Shown one piece after another: positions 1 to 4,621 of a stretch of 6,919 nt of DNA. This DNA is from Candidatus Doudnabacteria bacterium (lineage in GTDB: Bacteria; Patescibacteriota; Doudnabacteria; UBA920; O2-02-FULL-48-8). Positions within the stretch are counted from its first letter, which is position 1. Each line of letters begins with the position of its first letter. Under the pieces are notes generated by a model that had not been told where the DNA came from, ran no database searches, and saw only the letters and a list, made by a program, of their open reading frames with translations. Made by a program: the position numbers and the translations under genes. Where the stretch lies: NCBI GenBank assembly GCA_016207695.1, contig JACQPC010000023.1:1-6919 (forward strand), in the 5' to 3' direction.

Positions 1-593
1 AACGAAGAGTCTACTTCGTGGGCGTAAACCAAACCTAAGGACAGGCCCAGAGCGCCCTGATCAAGCGATTCTGCAAGCAGCTTAACCACTATGGGCAATT
101 CATCAGCCTTAAGCGTCCTGGCCTGGTCAGACAAAATCCCGCGCCTGATTGTGGCATGGCCAACTAAGCTGCCGACGTTAACTCCCAGCTTAAGAGTCTT
201 AAGCTGGTCCAAAAACTCTTGAAACGAGGTCCAGTTAATGTTAACTCCAGAAAGATTATGCCACTTCTGGATTGTTTTGATAGCTTCGTGGGAAGGCAAC
301 GGTGCTAGAGATGAACCGCAGTTGCCTACAATGATTGTAGTTGCTCCCTGTGTCAGCATGCTTGTCTGCTCCGGCTGTTCCAAAAGTGTGAAATACGAAT
401 CAGAATGATTCTGAATGTCAATAAATCCCGGGGTCACAAAACAGTCACTAGCATCTATGATTGTTTCGGATTTTGCCGGCAGATTAGGCGCTATTTTGGC
501 AATCTTGCCTTTGGCAATCAAAACATCAGCCTTCCTGCTGACCTTAGAAATCCCATCAATGACCGCGCCATTTTTGATCAATATATCTGACAT
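1..593 (-). CDS. N-acyl-D-amino-acid deacylase-like amidohydrolase (3' end cut by window)
   Basis: This is the N-terminal 197 codons of a metal-dependent amidohydrolase; the gene continues past base 1. Reading the minus strand from the ATG at 593 gives an uninterrupted frame. Seen: an N-terminal beta-sandwich start (SDILIKNGAVIDG), VTPGFIDIQNHSD at residues 53-65, GATTIIVGNCG at 83-93, LVGHATIR at 143-150 and GALGLSLGLVY at 180-190. These match, in order, the signature blocks of the D-aminoacylase family, which hydrolyses N-acyl-D-amino acids in the cytoplasm. Cys92 in GNCG corresponds to the metal-ligand cysteine of that family. The usual HxH is QNH here (Q61, H63), so the first metal-binding His is missing. 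The start overlaps the mraY stop by one base (TGATG), which points to translational coupling and one transcript. The substrate is unknown; a role with peptidoglycan-derived D-amino acids is inferred from the neighbours. A related dihydroorotase-like amidohydrolase is less likely given the GNCG block. Confidence 0.85.
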   Translation of the reverse strand, partial: MSDILIKNGAVIDGISKVSRKADVLIAKGKIAKIAPNLPAKSETIIDASDCFVTPGFIDIQNHSDSYFTLLEQPEQTSMLTQGATTIIVGNCGSSLAPLPSHEAIKTIQKWHNLSGVNINWTSFQEFLDQLKTLKLGVNVGSLVGHATIRRGILSDQARTLKADELPIVVKLLAESLDQGALGLSLGLVYAHEVDSS

Positions 594-1633
594 CATTTTC
601 CGGCGAAATTAATTGCCACTCCCACCGCGGCCATAACCGATGCAATCACCCAGAAGCGCATGGTCACTTTGGTTTCCGGCCAGCCCAGAGCTTCGAAGTG
701 ATGGTGAATCGGCGTGGAGAGAAAAATTTTCTTGCCCCGCAGTTTGCGCGATAAAATCTGCAAAATAACTGATCCGGATTCAATGACCAAAATAAACCCG
801 ATCAGCGGCAGCACTGCCACAGAATTGGTCAAAAAAGCGATAATTGCAAGCACAGTGCCCAGCGACATGGCTCCCGTATCCCCCAAGAAAAAACGGGCCG
901 GATAAATATTGAACCACAAAAAAGCCAAGAGGCTGCCGCCGATTACCGCGGCCAGTGAAGCCAATTCAAATCTGCCTTGCAAAAAGGCGATCAGACCATA
1001 TGCGAAAAATGCGATGGCCAAAACCCCGCCAGCTAGCCCATCCAAACCGTCTGTCTCATTGACCGAAAAACTGGTGGCCACGACCACGAAAATAAATAAC
1101 GGAATATACCATGCTCCGATCGTGAAATTGCCAAAGCCGGGAACGTAGAGAATATCAAACTCAATTTTATAAAAAAACCAATAAGCGCCAACCAGCGCGA
1201 CCAAAGTATAAATAAGCACCCGAAAACGCATTCTCAACCCTCCGCCTTTTGAGCCAACCCCCTTAGCGCCCAAATAATCATCAATGAGGCCCAAAACAGC
1301 TGTGGCAGACAAAGCGCCAAGAGGCAAGAGTGTTTGAGCCCGGGTCAAAAAATTGAGCCTGTGAAAAAACTCAAGATTCAAAACACGGTCAAGAAACCAA
1401 AATCCCACAGCCAGCAAAAGTGTCGTGCCCCAAACTAAAACCCCACCCATGGTCGGCGTGCCAGCCTTGTTTTTATGCAATTTGCTGAATAACGGGGTAT
1501 CTCCTTCAGCGCGGATCTGCTTGCCCACCTTATGTTTATATAAAAAATGAGTCAGCAAAGGAGTTAGTAGGATCGCGACAATAAAAGAGATTGCGGACAA
1601 AAGAAAAACTTTAATTAACTGATCGTTAACCAT
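593..1633 (-). CDS. mraY: Phospho-N-acetylmuramoyl-pentapeptide-transferase (MraY)
   Basis: MraY transfers phospho-MurNAc-pentapeptide from UDP to undecaprenyl phosphate, making lipid I at the inner face of the cytoplasmic membrane; it is the first membrane step of peptidoglycan synthesis. The 346-residue product has the usual family length and about ten hydrophobic segments. Family motifs seen in order: GTPTMGG (58-64), the Asp pair in LIDDYLGAKG (116-125), NETDGLDGLAGG (192-203), FLGDTGAMSLG with D252 (249-259) and the histidine cluster PIHHHFEALGW (308-318). D118, D119 and D252 match the acidic residues required for Mg2+ and catalysis. All key residues are present, so it should be active. 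The ATG at 1633 was chosen because the protein then begins right before the first membrane segment; another ATG four bases upstream is out of frame. No clear Shine-Dalgarno sequence precedes it. An extended -10 promoter lies upstream, and the deacylase-like gene is coupled downstream. Confidence 0.98.
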   Translation of the reverse strand: MVNDQLIKVFLLSAISFIVAILLTPLLTHFLYKHKVGKQIRAEGDTPLFSKLHKNKAGTPTMGGVLVWGTTLLLAVGFWFLDRVLNLEFFHRLNFLTRAQTLLPLGALSATAVLGLIDDYLGAKGVGSKGGGLRMRFRVLIYTLVALVGAYWFFYKIEFDILYVPGFGNFTIGAWYIPLFIFVVVATSFSVNETDGLDGLAGGVLAIAFFAYGLIAFLQGRFELASLAAVIGGSLLAFLWFNIYPARFFLGDTGAMSLGTVLAIIAFLTNSVAVLPLIGFILVIESGSVILQILSRKLRGKKIFLSTPIHHHFEALGWPETKVTMRFWVIASVMAAVGVAINFAGK

Positions 1634-1672
1634 GCATTTGTTTCAAGAAAAAATCACTTCAAATTTTCATAA

Positions 1673-1681
1673 ATTATACCA
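1673..1681 (-). promoter_or_regulatory. Extended -10 promoter of mraY
   Basis: On the minus strand TGG is followed directly by a perfect TATAAT (1678..1673), which is an extended -10 element (TGn-TATAAT). No good -35 lies 16-18 bases upstream; a TTGACG at 1707..1702 is 23 bases away, too far to be its partner. The start point would fall near 1666 and give a leader of about 33 bases before the mraY ATG. The promoter lies in the 54-base gap after the carboxypeptidase gene. No terminator is visible there, so mraY may also be read from upstream. Confidence 0.6.
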
Positions 1682-1687
1682 TAAATC

Positions 1688-2608
1688 CTACCATTTGTAT
1701 ACGTCAAAAATCCATTTCAGTAACGCCGCCGAGTCTCCTTCGCGGTTTGGGCTATCCAAAACAATAGTCACCACATCACGGTGTCCGTCTTTAGCGCGGA
1801 TAATAAGACTGCCTTGCGCCTGGGAAGTAAATCCAGTTTTAATTCCTACGACCCTGGTGTCAGCCAGCAAAAGTTTGTTGGTTGTGGTCAGCTTATGCTG
1901 CCTCTTGCCGTCAATGGAAAAAACCACTTTTTCCCGAGTTTCCGCAATTTCATTTAATGCCGAGTGTTTCATAAACTCCAGCACCAACAACGATAAGTCG
2001 CGCGTGGAGGAATAATTGTCTTGGCTGTCATAACCCACGGGATTAGCAAACCGGGTTTGAGCAAGATTTAATTTGCTGGCCCTATCATTCATCAGGTTCA
2101 CAAATTTTTCGCTGTCCCCCGCCACAAAATCTGCAAGTGTTAATGCCGCATCATTGCTTGATGAAATCAGCATGCCGGAAAGTAAATCCGCAACTCTAAT
2201 TTTTTCTCCGGCGACCAGGCCCATGGAGTTGCCAATCACACCTGTGGCGGATTTCTTCACAGTCACTGCGGAGTTCAAATCCACAGATTCAACCACCACA
2301 ATCGCAGTCATAAGCTTGGTAAGGCTGGCTATCGGAAGTTCCTGGTCAAAGTTGTGCGTAAATAAAATCGTGCTACTTGCTGGATCAAGCGCAAAAGCGG
2401 ATTTGGCAAGCAAAGCCGGAGGTGGAACGGCCGAGGCCAGTTCCGGAGCCGCTTTAATATGAGGAAGCTCGGATTTTTCGACATTCTGCTCGATAGTAGA
2501 TCCCAAAATTGCGGGATTTGCTTTTTTTTGGATATCCCAAACCGCCTTGGGCAGTAAAAATACCGCGAACAGGACAATCCCCACTCCCCAAATTGCTTTT
2601 TTGGCCAT
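1688..2608 (-). CDS. Serine-type D-Ala-D-Ala carboxypeptidase, S11 family (PBP5-like)
   Basis: This is a penicillin-binding protein of peptidase family S11, which removes the terminal D-Ala from peptidoglycan stem peptides outside the membrane. The 306 residues start with a membrane segment (about 5-21), most likely an uncleaved anchor or signal, followed by a low-complexity Pro/Ala linker to about residue 68. The catalytic domain follows with all three active-site motifs: SLTK (S95 nucleophile, K98), SSN (150-152) and KTG (257-259). The protein ends shortly after the catalytic domain, so the C-terminal beta domain and amphipathic anchor of E. coli PBP5 are absent; the N-terminal segment probably does the anchoring. 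The ATG at 2608 places the membrane segment correctly, but no strong ribosome binding site precedes it. It is divergent from the thioredoxin gene and lies upstream of mraY on the same strand. Endopeptidase activity (PBP7-like) cannot be excluded. Confidence 0.93.
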   Translation of the reverse strand: MAKKAIWGVGIVLFAVFLLPKAVWDIQKKANPAILGSTIEQNVEKSELPHIKAAPELASAVPPPALLAKSAFALDPASSTILFTHNFDQELPIASLTKLMTAIVVVESVDLNSAVTVKKSATGVIGNSMGLVAGEKIRVADLLSGMLISSSNDAALTLADFVAGDSEKFVNLMNDRASKLNLAQTRFANPVGYDSQDNYSSTRDLSLLVLEFMKHSALNEIAETREKVVFSIDGKRQHKLTTTNKLLLADTRVVGIKTGFTSQAQGSLIIRAKDGHRDVVTIVLDSPNREGDSAALLKWIFDVYKW

Positions 2609-2615
2609 TTGTTTC

Positions 2616-2644
2616 TTGCTTCTACTAAGATAATCTCCTATAAT
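2616..2644 (+). promoter_or_regulatory. Thioredoxin promoter placed for leaderless transcription
   Basis: TTGCTT (2616-2621) and a perfect TATAAT (2639-2644) are separated by 17 bases. Only six bases lie between the -10 and the ATG at 2651, so the normal start point, about seven bases after the -10, coincides with the A of the start codon. There is no room for a Shine-Dalgarno sequence. Confidence 0.7.
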
Positions 2645-2657
2645 AATAGCATGCCAA
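2627..2657 (-). promoter_or_regulatory. Possible promoter of the carboxypeptidase gene
   Basis: On the minus strand TTGGCA (2657..2652, 5 of 6 to the -35 consensus) and TATCTT (2632..2627, 4 of 6) are 19 bases apart, with the start expected about 12 bases before the ATG at 2608. The spacing is long and the -10 is weak. It would overlap the thioredoxin promoter on the other strand, so the two would compete. Confidence 0.25.
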
Positions 2658-2983
2658 ATGAAATTACGTTAACTGATCAAAACTTTGATCAAGAAGTGCT
2701 TAGTTCCGATAAGCCTTTTTTAGTCGATTTTTGGGCGGAGTGGTGCGGGCCATGCAAAATGGTCTCCCCAGCCGTAACTCAAATCGCGGAAGAGCTTAAG
2801 GACCATATTAGGGTGGGCAAGTTGAATGTGGATGAGAATCCAAAGACTTCCCAAAAATATCAAATCCTAAGCATCCCTTCGCTTAAGGTTTTCAAAGGCG
2901 GCAAAATCATTGGCGAAATGGTAGGTGCCGCCCCCAAACCCGTGATTGAAAAGAAGGTCAAGGAAATTATTGGAATTGGTTAG
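2651..2983 (+). CDS. trxA: Thioredoxin
   Basis: This is a small cytoplasmic thiol-disulfide oxidoreductase that reduces protein disulfides; its partner would be a thioredoxin reductase, not in this window. The product is 110 residues, the usual length for a single-domain thioredoxin. Seen: the buried Asp in LVDFWAEWCGPCK (D26), the CGPC active site (C32, C35) and the cis-proline loop SIPS (P76). All functional residues are present. The frame is open upstream to a TTG at 2609, but that start would add 14 residues with no homology to the family and would lie upstream of the -10 box, so the ATG at 2651 is chosen. It is transcribed divergently from the carboxypeptidase gene and convergently with the GlsB-type gene. 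The stop codon overlaps the start of a structured palindromic element. Confidence 0.97.
   Translation: MPNEITLTDQNFDQEVLSSDKPFLVDFWAEWCGPCKMVSPAVTQIAEELKDHIRVGKLNVDENPKTSQKYQILSIPSLKVFKGGKIIGEMVGAAPKPVIEKKVKEIIGIG
2674..2691. repeat. 18-base perfect inverted repeat at the start of the thioredoxin gene
   Basis: TGATCAAA and TTTGATCA are separated by AC. The repeat lies 24-41 bases into the proposed leaderless mRNA and encodes the residues DQNFDQ. It could be an operator for the divergent promoters, a small mRNA structure, or a by-product of the repeated Asp-Gln codons. Confidence 0.5.
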
Positions 2984-3080
2984 ACTGCCACGGCCTTCGG
3001 CCTCGCAGACGTGTCCCGTCGCATGACGGGATGCGCATTTGCGAGGAGTTCGGTCGAATGACCGGACGACGAAGCAATCT
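2982..3080 (+). repeat. Structured multi-hairpin palindromic element, copy 1
   Basis: This GC-rich element of about 99 bases starts at the thioredoxin stop codon. An outer stem joins AGACTGC (2982-2988) and GCAATCT (3074-3080) with one mismatch (G-T on the minus strand). Inside are a GGCC-TTC-GGCC hairpin (2992-3002), a CTCGCA/TGCGAG stem (3002-3007 with 3040-3045) enclosing TCCCGTC-GCAT-GACGGGA (3014-3031), and CGGTC-GAAT-GACCG (3051-3064). It shares the ordered blocks GACTGCC, CGGGATGCGC, a hairpin and CGACG with the element at 3449-3567. The right half (TGCGAGGAG ... CGACGAAGCAATC) resembles, from memory, a REP-like motif dispersed in many bacterial genomes. No protein is likely inside it. 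Confidence 0.75.
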
Positions 3081-3084
3081 AATC

Positions 3085-3111
3085 AAAAACCCGGGTTAAT
3101 CCCGGGTTTTT
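3085..3111. terminator. Bidirectional intrinsic terminator between thioredoxin and the GlsB-type gene
   Basis: AAAAACCCGGG (3085-3095) and CCCGGGTTTTT (3101-3111) form a perfect 11-base inverted repeat around TTAAT. The A tract and T tract are symmetrical, so it can end transcription in both directions. It sits between convergent genes and directly abuts the stop codon of the minus-strand gene. Confidence 0.9.
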
Positions 3112-3378
3112 CTATAATCTTCCGCTAAGCGGTTTTCTAAATCCTCTGACAATAAACAGCAGGATCACGGCGCCCAAAACCGCCACAATAAAGCTGGTGA
3201 TATTGAATCCCGTAATGGTCGGCCCGCCAAACAAAGTAATCACCCAGCCGCCGATCAAAGCGCCCAAGATTCCCACTATGATATTCGCCCCAACGCCCAT
3301 TTCGGCATCAGTTTTCATAATCAAGCTAGCAATCCAGCCCACAATGCCGCCGAAAATTATCCATAGAATTACGTTCAT
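3112..3378 (-). CDS. GlsB/YeaQ/YmgE family small membrane protein (transglycosylase-associated family)
   Basis: This 88-residue, very hydrophobic protein has three predicted membrane segments (about 1-21, 27-50 and 57-80) separated by short loops, and a basic C-terminal tail (RGFRKPLSGRL). The order ILWIIFGGIVGWIASLIM, then a short polar loop, then GANIIVGILGALIGGW is typical of the YeaQ/YmgE/GlsB family, often annotated as transglycosylase-associated. The molecular function is not established; members are linked to envelope stress. The ATG at 3378 is preceded at a good distance by a strong Shine-Dalgarno sequence, AAGGGGGTGAT (3396..3386), which is itself in a predicted stem. It is convergent with thioredoxin, and YkuK lies upstream on the same strand. 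Confidence 0.9.
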   Translation of the reverse strand: MNVILWIIFGGIVGWIASLIMKTDAEMGVGANIIVGILGALIGGWVITLFGGPTITGFNITSFIVAVLGAVILLFIVRGFRKPLSGRL

Positions 3379-3386
3379 AAACTATA

Positions 3387-3419
3387 TCACCCCCTTTGCC
3401 CGTAAAGTCTAGGGGGTGA
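3387..3419 (-). promoter_or_regulatory. Hairpin that would sequester the glsB-type ribosome binding site
   Basis: In the minus-strand mRNA, UCACCCCCU (3419..3411) pairs perfectly over nine bases with AGGGGGUGA (3395..3387), leaving a 15-base loop. The 3' arm contains the whole Shine-Dalgarno core, eight bases before the AUG at 3378. The pairing is seen; a regulatory effect such as blocked initiation is inferred. It applies only if transcription starts upstream of 3419, for example by read-through from the ykuK-like gene. As DNA the repeat could instead be an operator. Confidence 0.65.
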
Positions 3420-3448
3420 ATAAAATCGCCTCAATAGGTCATTTTGAC

Positions 3449-3567
3449 AAAGCGCGAGGCGGCTGCCGAGAGCGGCGTCGCGCAGGCCCGTTCATCGGGC
3501 CGAGCGTGAGGCGCATCCCGACGTGTCGGGATGACGCCGTCCGATCGAGGCAGTCGCCGAGCGCTTT
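3449..3567 (-). repeat. Structured multi-hairpin palindromic element, copy 2
   Basis: This 119-base, GC-rich imperfect palindrome begins one base after the ykuK-like stop codon. The outer stem is AAAGCGC (3449-3455) with GCGCTTT (3561-3567), continued by GGCG-CTGCC (3458-3467) with GGCAG-CGCC (3549-3558). Further in, GGCGTC (3474-3479) pairs with GACGCC (3533-3538), and it encloses the hairpins GGCCCG/CGGGCC (3485-3501) and CATCCCGA/TCGGGATG (3514-3533). Read on the minus strand, GACTGCC, CGGGATGCGC, a hairpin and CGACG appear in the same order as in copy 1. This fills most of the 190-base gap at 3379-3568; no gene is supported there. Confidence 0.75.
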
Positions 3568-3568
3568 C

Positions 3569-4090
3569 TTACGTATGTCTATCGGCGACAGAGGACGCGC
3601 CGTAGGAATCCGGCTTGGTTTTGACATCGAACCCATTGCCGCGGATCATGCCCACGATCTCATGCATCATCTGCTTGGTCTCGCCATTGGGGCCTATGTC
3701 CACGTGGATAGAAAGATTAAAATCGCCGAGGTTTCTGCTCTTCAACTCTTCAATTAGCTGTTCTGCCAGCCGCAATGAGAGTAGTGCTTCTTGGAAAATC
3801 CGCTGCCGCAAAGTGTGCAAATTGGCTTCATGCCGCTTAGTCCAGAAATAAATCCCGCCGCGGCGATGGCGGTGGACCACAATAGCGGAAACAAACTCGG
3901 CCTCGGCATGCGAATTGGCCATGGAATCCGTGCCGATTATCAGCTCATACTTAAGCCCTGGCTCCTGCTCTATGTAAGCTAAAAGTTTTTGCAACACCGC
4001 ATCGAACTTTAGCTGCCCATGCGTGGGACTTCTGAAGTCATCAAAAAACAGACCTTCCGCCTGTTCTAAAATCTTTTCTTGTTTAAGCAT
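3569..4090 (-). CDS. YkuK-like protein, RNase H-like fold (DUF458)
   Basis: The 173-residue product matches the YkuK/DUF458 family of predicted ribonuclease H-like proteins, first seen in Bacillus and its relatives. Seen: LIIGTDSM (50-57) with D55 at the first strand, FVSAIVVHRHRRGGIYFW (66-83), HVDIGPNGETKQMMHE (129-144) with D131, and the C-terminal KPDSYGASSVAD (159-170) with D161 and D170. The spaced acidic residues fit an RNase H-type metal site. A nuclease function is a fold-based inference; the biological role is not known to me. The length matches the family and it ends normally. The ATG at 4090 is the first in-frame start after a TGA at 4096..4094, and it coincides with the expected transcription start. 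There is no Shine-Dalgarno sequence. Copy 2 of the palindromic element follows the stop by one base. Confidence 0.85.
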   Translation of the reverse strand: MLKQEKILEQAEGLFFDDFRSPTHGQLKFDAVLQKLLAYIEQEPGLKYELIIGTDSMANSHAEAEFVSAIVVHRHRRGGIYFWTKRHEANLHTLRQRIFQEALLSLRLAEQLIEELKSRNLGDFNLSIHVDIGPNGETKQMMHEIVGMIRGNGFDVKTKPDSYGASSVADRHT

Positions 4091-4096
4091 GCATCA

Positions 4097-4125
4097 ATTG
4101 TATAACTTTTTTGGTCTCTTGTAAA
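4097..4125 (-). promoter_or_regulatory. Promoter of the ykuK-like gene placed for leaderless transcription
   Basis: On the minus strand TTTACA (4125..4120, 5 of 6) and TACAAT (4102..4097, 5 of 6) are 17 bases apart. Six bases then lead to the ATG at 4090, so the expected start point is the A of the start codon. The geometry is identical to the thioredoxin promoter. Confidence 0.6.
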
Positions 4126-4128
4126 TCT

Positions 4129-4155
4129 AAAGGCTCAACCGCCGGTTGAGCCTTT
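4129..4155. terminator. Hairpin, probable terminator of the coiled-coil gene
   Basis: AAAGGCTCAACC (4129-4140) and GGTTGAGCCTTT (4144-4155) form a perfect 12-base stem with a GCC loop. On the minus strand it is followed by AGATTTAC, a modest T-rich tail. It lies about 90 bases after the coiled-coil gene and four bases before the -35 of the ykuK-like gene, which suits insulation between the two. The weak T tail lowers confidence. Confidence 0.65.
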
Positions 4156-4200
4156 AAAATCCCTCAAAAGCGTCAAAACTTTTGATGCCCTTAAGGGAAT

Positions 4201-4234
4201 GGGCGAGCCGTCTTGTCGAACGACTCACCCGCCC
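4201..4234 (-). repeat. Hairpin downstream of the coiled-coil gene
   Basis: GGGC and GAGCCGT (4201-4211) pair with ACGACTC (4220-4226) and GCCC (4231-4234), with one G-T pair in the RNA and a small bulge. It is GC-rich and lies 13 bases after the stop codon. On the minus strand it is preceded by GCGAGGAG, which also occurs in palindromic element copy 1, but the rest does not match. No T tract follows, so it may protect a 3' end rather than terminate. Confidence 0.4.
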
Positions 4235-4247
4235 TCCTCGCTGACGA

Positions 4248-4607
4248 CTAGCCGCAGGAATCCCAGGAACCCTTCGATGGCGCCGGCGTCTGGACGGCGT
4301 CTTCCATCCGCTTGACGGATTCCCGAAGCTCCTTGACGGATTCCTGAAGGGCAGCCGCCTTCTGCCTGGCCTTCTCCTCGGCCTTGGCTTTCTCGGCCAA
4401 GAGCTTGGCCTTCACCCGATCGTCATCAATCGCCATCACCTTGGCAATCGGCCGCCAAGCGGCGATGATCTCATCGTGCAAGGCTGGGATGGAGATCTCG
4501 AGCAGCATCTGCTGGAAGAGTGCCGCACCCAACGTCCGCAGCTTGAGCTGATCGAGCACCCATTCGTGGAAGGGCTTGGTCTGAACCGCCGAATCGTTCT
4601 CACTCAT
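4248..4607 (-). CDS. GC-rich gene for a coiled-coil protein of unknown function
   Basis: I do not recognise this 119-residue protein. It has a polar N-terminus (MSENDSAVQTK), a mixed hydrophobic region (about 12-60, with FHEWVLDQLKLRTL and FQQMLLEISIPAL), then a long charged helix from about 63 to 104 rich in Lys, Glu and Ala that is very likely a coiled coil, and a short tail ending GSWDSCG. The helix holds a perfect heptad repeat, LQESVKE/LRESVKR, copied at the DNA level. The frame is open to a GTG at 4634, but ATG 4607 is chosen because AGGAGG (4620..4615) lies seven bases before it. Sampled stretches are about 63-65% GC against about 40-50% for neighbouring genes, and G/C endings dominate the codons, which suggests transfer or strong codon selection. 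No signal peptide is visible. Confidence 0.75.
   Translation of the reverse strand: MSENDSAVQTKPFHEWVLDQLKLRTLGAALFQQMLLEISIPALHDEIIAAWRPIAKVMAIDDDRVKAKLLAEKAKAEEKARQKAAALQESVKELRESVKRMEDAVQTPAPSKGSWDSCG
4311..4349 (-). repeat. 21-base tandem duplication inside the coiled-coil gene
   Basis: CTTGACGGATTCCCGAAG (4311-4328) recurs as CTTGACGGATTCCTGAAG (4332-4349), 17 of 18 bases identical at a period of 21. Seven codons equal one coiled-coil heptad, so the duplication keeps both frame and heptad register. Confidence 0.85.
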
Positions 4608-4614
4608 CGCTACT

Positions 4615-4620
4615 CCTCCT
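4615..4620 (-). promoter_or_regulatory. Shine-Dalgarno sequence that fixes the coiled-coil gene start
   Basis: AGGAGG on the minus strand lies seven bases before the ATG at 4607. A start at the upstream GTG (4634) would place this motif inside the coding region. Confidence 0.8.
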
Positions 4621-4621
4621 T

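Noticed and set aside
1702..1707. TTGACG as the -35 of the mraY promoter
   Set aside because: It is 23 bases from TATAAT, beyond workable spacing; the extended -10 motif explains the promoter better.
1632..2462. Plus-strand open frames opposite the carboxypeptidase gene
   Set aside because: They are antisense shadows of a gene with all active-site motifs and have no ribosome binding sites or family similarity.
2609..2650. N-terminal extension of thioredoxin from a TTG at 2609
   Set aside because: It would run through the -10 box, has no ribosome binding site and adds residues not found in thioredoxins.
2982..3080. Cloverleaf-like fold considered as a tRNA or tmRNA part
   Set aside because: The arm lengths are wrong, there is no T-loop or D-loop consensus and no acceptor CCA end; homology to copy 2 explains it as a repeat.
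3416..3757. Plus-strand open frame of 113 codons
   Set aside because: It runs through palindromic element copy 2 and antisense to the ykuK-like gene; the composition comes from the repeat and no family is recognisable.
4164..4197. Small inverted repeats TCAAAAG/CTTTTGA and CCCTTAAGGG
   Set aside because: They are short and A/T-rich with no T tract or gene context; likely chance.
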